This document shows positions 62,715 through 64,000 of a stretch of DNA of 64,000 nt, piece by piece. The stretch comes from Roseiflexus sp034432635. GTDB taxonomy: Bacteria; Chloroflexota; Chloroflexia; Chloroflexales; Roseiflexaceae. The stretch spans positions 18,216 to 82,215 of the forward strand of contig DAOUBK010000045.1 of assembly GCA_034432635.1 (NCBI GenBank), given 5' to 3'. Made by a program: the position numbers and the translations under genes. The notes under the pieces were generated by a model. The model had not been told where the DNA came from and did no database searches. It saw only the letters and a program-made list of their open reading frames with translations. How positions within the stretch are numbered: the stretch's first letter is position 1; each line of letters begins with the position of its first letter.

Positions 62715-64000
62715 ATGGGACATGTGAGCCTGCAGGCGGCTTTCGACCAGACCCGGCAATGGCTCGAATCCAACGACCTCGATCGCGCAATCGGGATGGC
62801 ACAGCACATCCTTGAGATGTATCCGATGTGTCTGGAAGCCCACCAGATGCTTGGAGAGGCGTTTCTGTCCAACCGCCAGTACGAAGAGGCGCGTATCGAG
62901 TTCGAGAAGGTTCTGAGTTTCGATCCCGAACATATCCCGGCGCTGGTCGGGTTGGGCATGACCACTGAGCGGCTTGGTCAACTGGCCAGCTCGATTGCCG
63001 CCTTCGAACGTGCGCTTGAGATCAAGCCCGACCTGCCGGAGCTGCGCAGCCAGTTGCTGCGGCTCTATACCGAGGCGTGGGGCAGTGAATATGCGCATCT
63101 GCGCCTCAGTCGCGTCGGGCTGGCGCGATTGTATGCGAAAGGGCACATGCTGCCGCAGGCGATCTCTGAGTTTCGCCAGGTTGTCACGGATCACCCCGAC
63201 CGTCTCGACGCGCGGGTGGCGCTGGCAGAAGTTCTCTGGCGCGATGAGCAGGAAGAAGAAGCGGCTGAAGTGTGCCGCGCGATTCTTGTCAGCCATCCCG
63301 ATGTGTTGAAGGCGAACCTGATCCTGGGATACCTCGAACTGGCTGCTGGCAATCCATCCGGTGAGCAGTACTGGAAGAAGGTGCTTGCCATCGATCCGTA
63401 CCAGTCGATGGCGCGGATGCTGTTTGAGTCGCTGCCGCCTGTTGATGTTCCAGAGCCGGTGATTCCGGAGTGGGACGAAGCAGAGTGGTTCAACCGGCGT
63501 GCCACTGCTCATGTCGAACAACTCTCTGCCACACGCTCGATGGAGGAGGCGACAACACCAACTGCGGTTGCAGTGCCGCCTCCGCCAGCACCGCCGATGT
63601 CGCCATCTACCTACGACGATAGTGACGATTTCCTTGCTGCGCTGCTGGCAATCGACACGGCTCCGCCTGTGGCAACGTCTCCCGTCGAGGAAGCCGAGGT
63701 CGAGATCGATGCGGATACACGTCTGTTCACGCTCGAAGAGTTGGGGTTGAGCGAAGCAGAATTCGAGCGTCTCGACGCCTGGGATGAAGCACGTGAACCG
63801 GAGACAGTGACGCCCTCACGGGACATACCGGCATCTGTCGAAGAGGCACCGTCCGAGATCGCCACAATGCAGCCGTTCTCGCTCGAGGAACTGGGGCTGT
63901 CGCCTGAAGAGATCGCCGGTCTCGACAGCGTTGCCACACCTCCCGCCGACGAAGCACCGTCCGAGATCGCCGCAATGCAGCCGTTCTCGCTCGAGGAACT
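62715..64000 (+). CDS. TPR protein with repeated FSLEELGL motifs, partial
   Basis: 428 codons to the window edge, still open. ATG 62715 follows AGGAGG. Residues 1-~240 are tetratricopeptide repeats (DLDRAIGMAQHILEMYPMCL; QYEEARIEFEKVLSFDPEHI; QLASSIAAFERALEIKPDLP; EEEAAEVCRAILVSHPDVLK). From ~270 on comes an acidic, Pro-rich stretch in which a short motif returns: FTLEELGLSEAEFERLD, then MQPFSLEELGLSPEEIAGLD, then again PSEIAAMQPFSLEE at the edge. The repeated motif is probably a helical binding element. Function unknown; a scaffold is likely. Confidence 0.85.
   Translation, partial: MGHVSLQAAFDQTRQWLESNDLDRAIGMAQHILEMYPMCLEAHQMLGEAFLSNRQYEEARIEFEKVLSFDPEHIPALVGLGMTTERLGQLASSIAAFERALEIKPDLPELRSQLLRLYTEAWGSEYAHLRLSRVGLARLYAKGHMLPQAISEFRQVVTDHPDRLDARVALAEVLWRDEQEEEAAEVCRAILVSHPDVLKANLILGYLELAAGNPSGEQYWKKVLAIDPYQSMARMLFESLPPVDVPEPVIPEWDEAEWFNRRATAHVEQLSATRSMEEATTPTAVAVPPPPAPPMSPSTYDDSDDFLAALLAIDTAPPVATSPVEEAEVEIDADTRLFTLEELGLSEAEFERLDAWDEAREPETVTPSRDIPASVEEAPSEIATMQPFSLEELGLSPEEIAGLDSVATPPADEAPSEIAAMQPFSLEE

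Overview
The window looks like chromosome from a filamentous anoxygenic phototroph of the Chloroflexota, most likely Roseiflexus or a close relative. This is inferred, not proven. The grounds are: roughly 60% GC; a giant two-copy Chlor_Arch_YYY (DUF2298) membrane protein, a family reported mainly from Chloroflexi and archaea; many TPR proteins with proline-rich linkers; LIV-type transport operons; and intergenic spaces full of short GC-rich inverted repeats.

Layout. 1-8.05 kb (minus): the giant hydrophobic protein, running off the left edge, downstream of two related TPR/linker/single-TM proteins. 8.3-9.9 kb: decayed pieces of at least three genes (HlyD-type efflux adaptor, DUF3592 protein, small membrane protein). 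10.2-18.4 kb (minus): a coherent operon livG / acyl-CoA synthetase / livH / livM / binding protein / livF / phenylacetate-CoA-ligase-like enzyme, i.e. import of an organic acid coupled to CoA activation. 18.8-20.9 kb: glgX. 21.1-24.0 kb: a second decayed block (TPR gene with two frameshifts, remnant sigma factor, methyltransferase stub, and a DUF1611-like protein that seems to have lost its P-loop). 24.2-24.9 kb: ssb with a near-consensus promoter, then 1.4 kb of repeats. 26.3-32 kb: aldehyde dehydrogenase, methyltransferase, argD-type aminotransferase, Tat-exported 5'-nucleotidase with an LPxTG-like tail. 32.4-32.5 kb: tRNA-Glu and tRNA-Asp with promoter and terminator. 32.7-37.0 kb: HAS-barrel protein, LuxR-type regulator, two HtrA-like proteases without signal peptides, CE7-type esterase. 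37.5-46.2 kb: lone ABC ATPase, murE, a complete Fe3+/polyamine-type ABC importer, and a CrtI-like oxidoreductase whose 3' end overlaps the importer's ATPase gene. 46.5-54.7 kb: membrane STAS protein, exported beta-helix protein, icd, CBS protein, truncated haemoglobin coupled to an alkaline-phosphatase-superfamily gene, HEAT-repeat protein. 54.9-55.3 kb: tRNA-Leu/Val/Phe operon with a perfect consensus sigma-70 promoter and a terminator. 55.4-62.5 kb: GT4-methyltransferase fusion, GT39 membrane transferase, deoxynucleoside kinase, and an SRPBCC-DUF5939-adenylate cyclase whose last codons lie inside a tRNA-Pro gene. 62.7-64 kb: start of a TPR protein that leaves the window.

No CRISPR array, complete insertion sequence, prophage or rRNA was seen. 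I found no obvious new multi-gene defence or biosynthetic system. The most unusual items are the giant membrane protein and its two companions, the P-loop-less DUF1611-like gene, the cyclase/tRNA-Pro overlap, and the two clusters of deletion-scarred genes.
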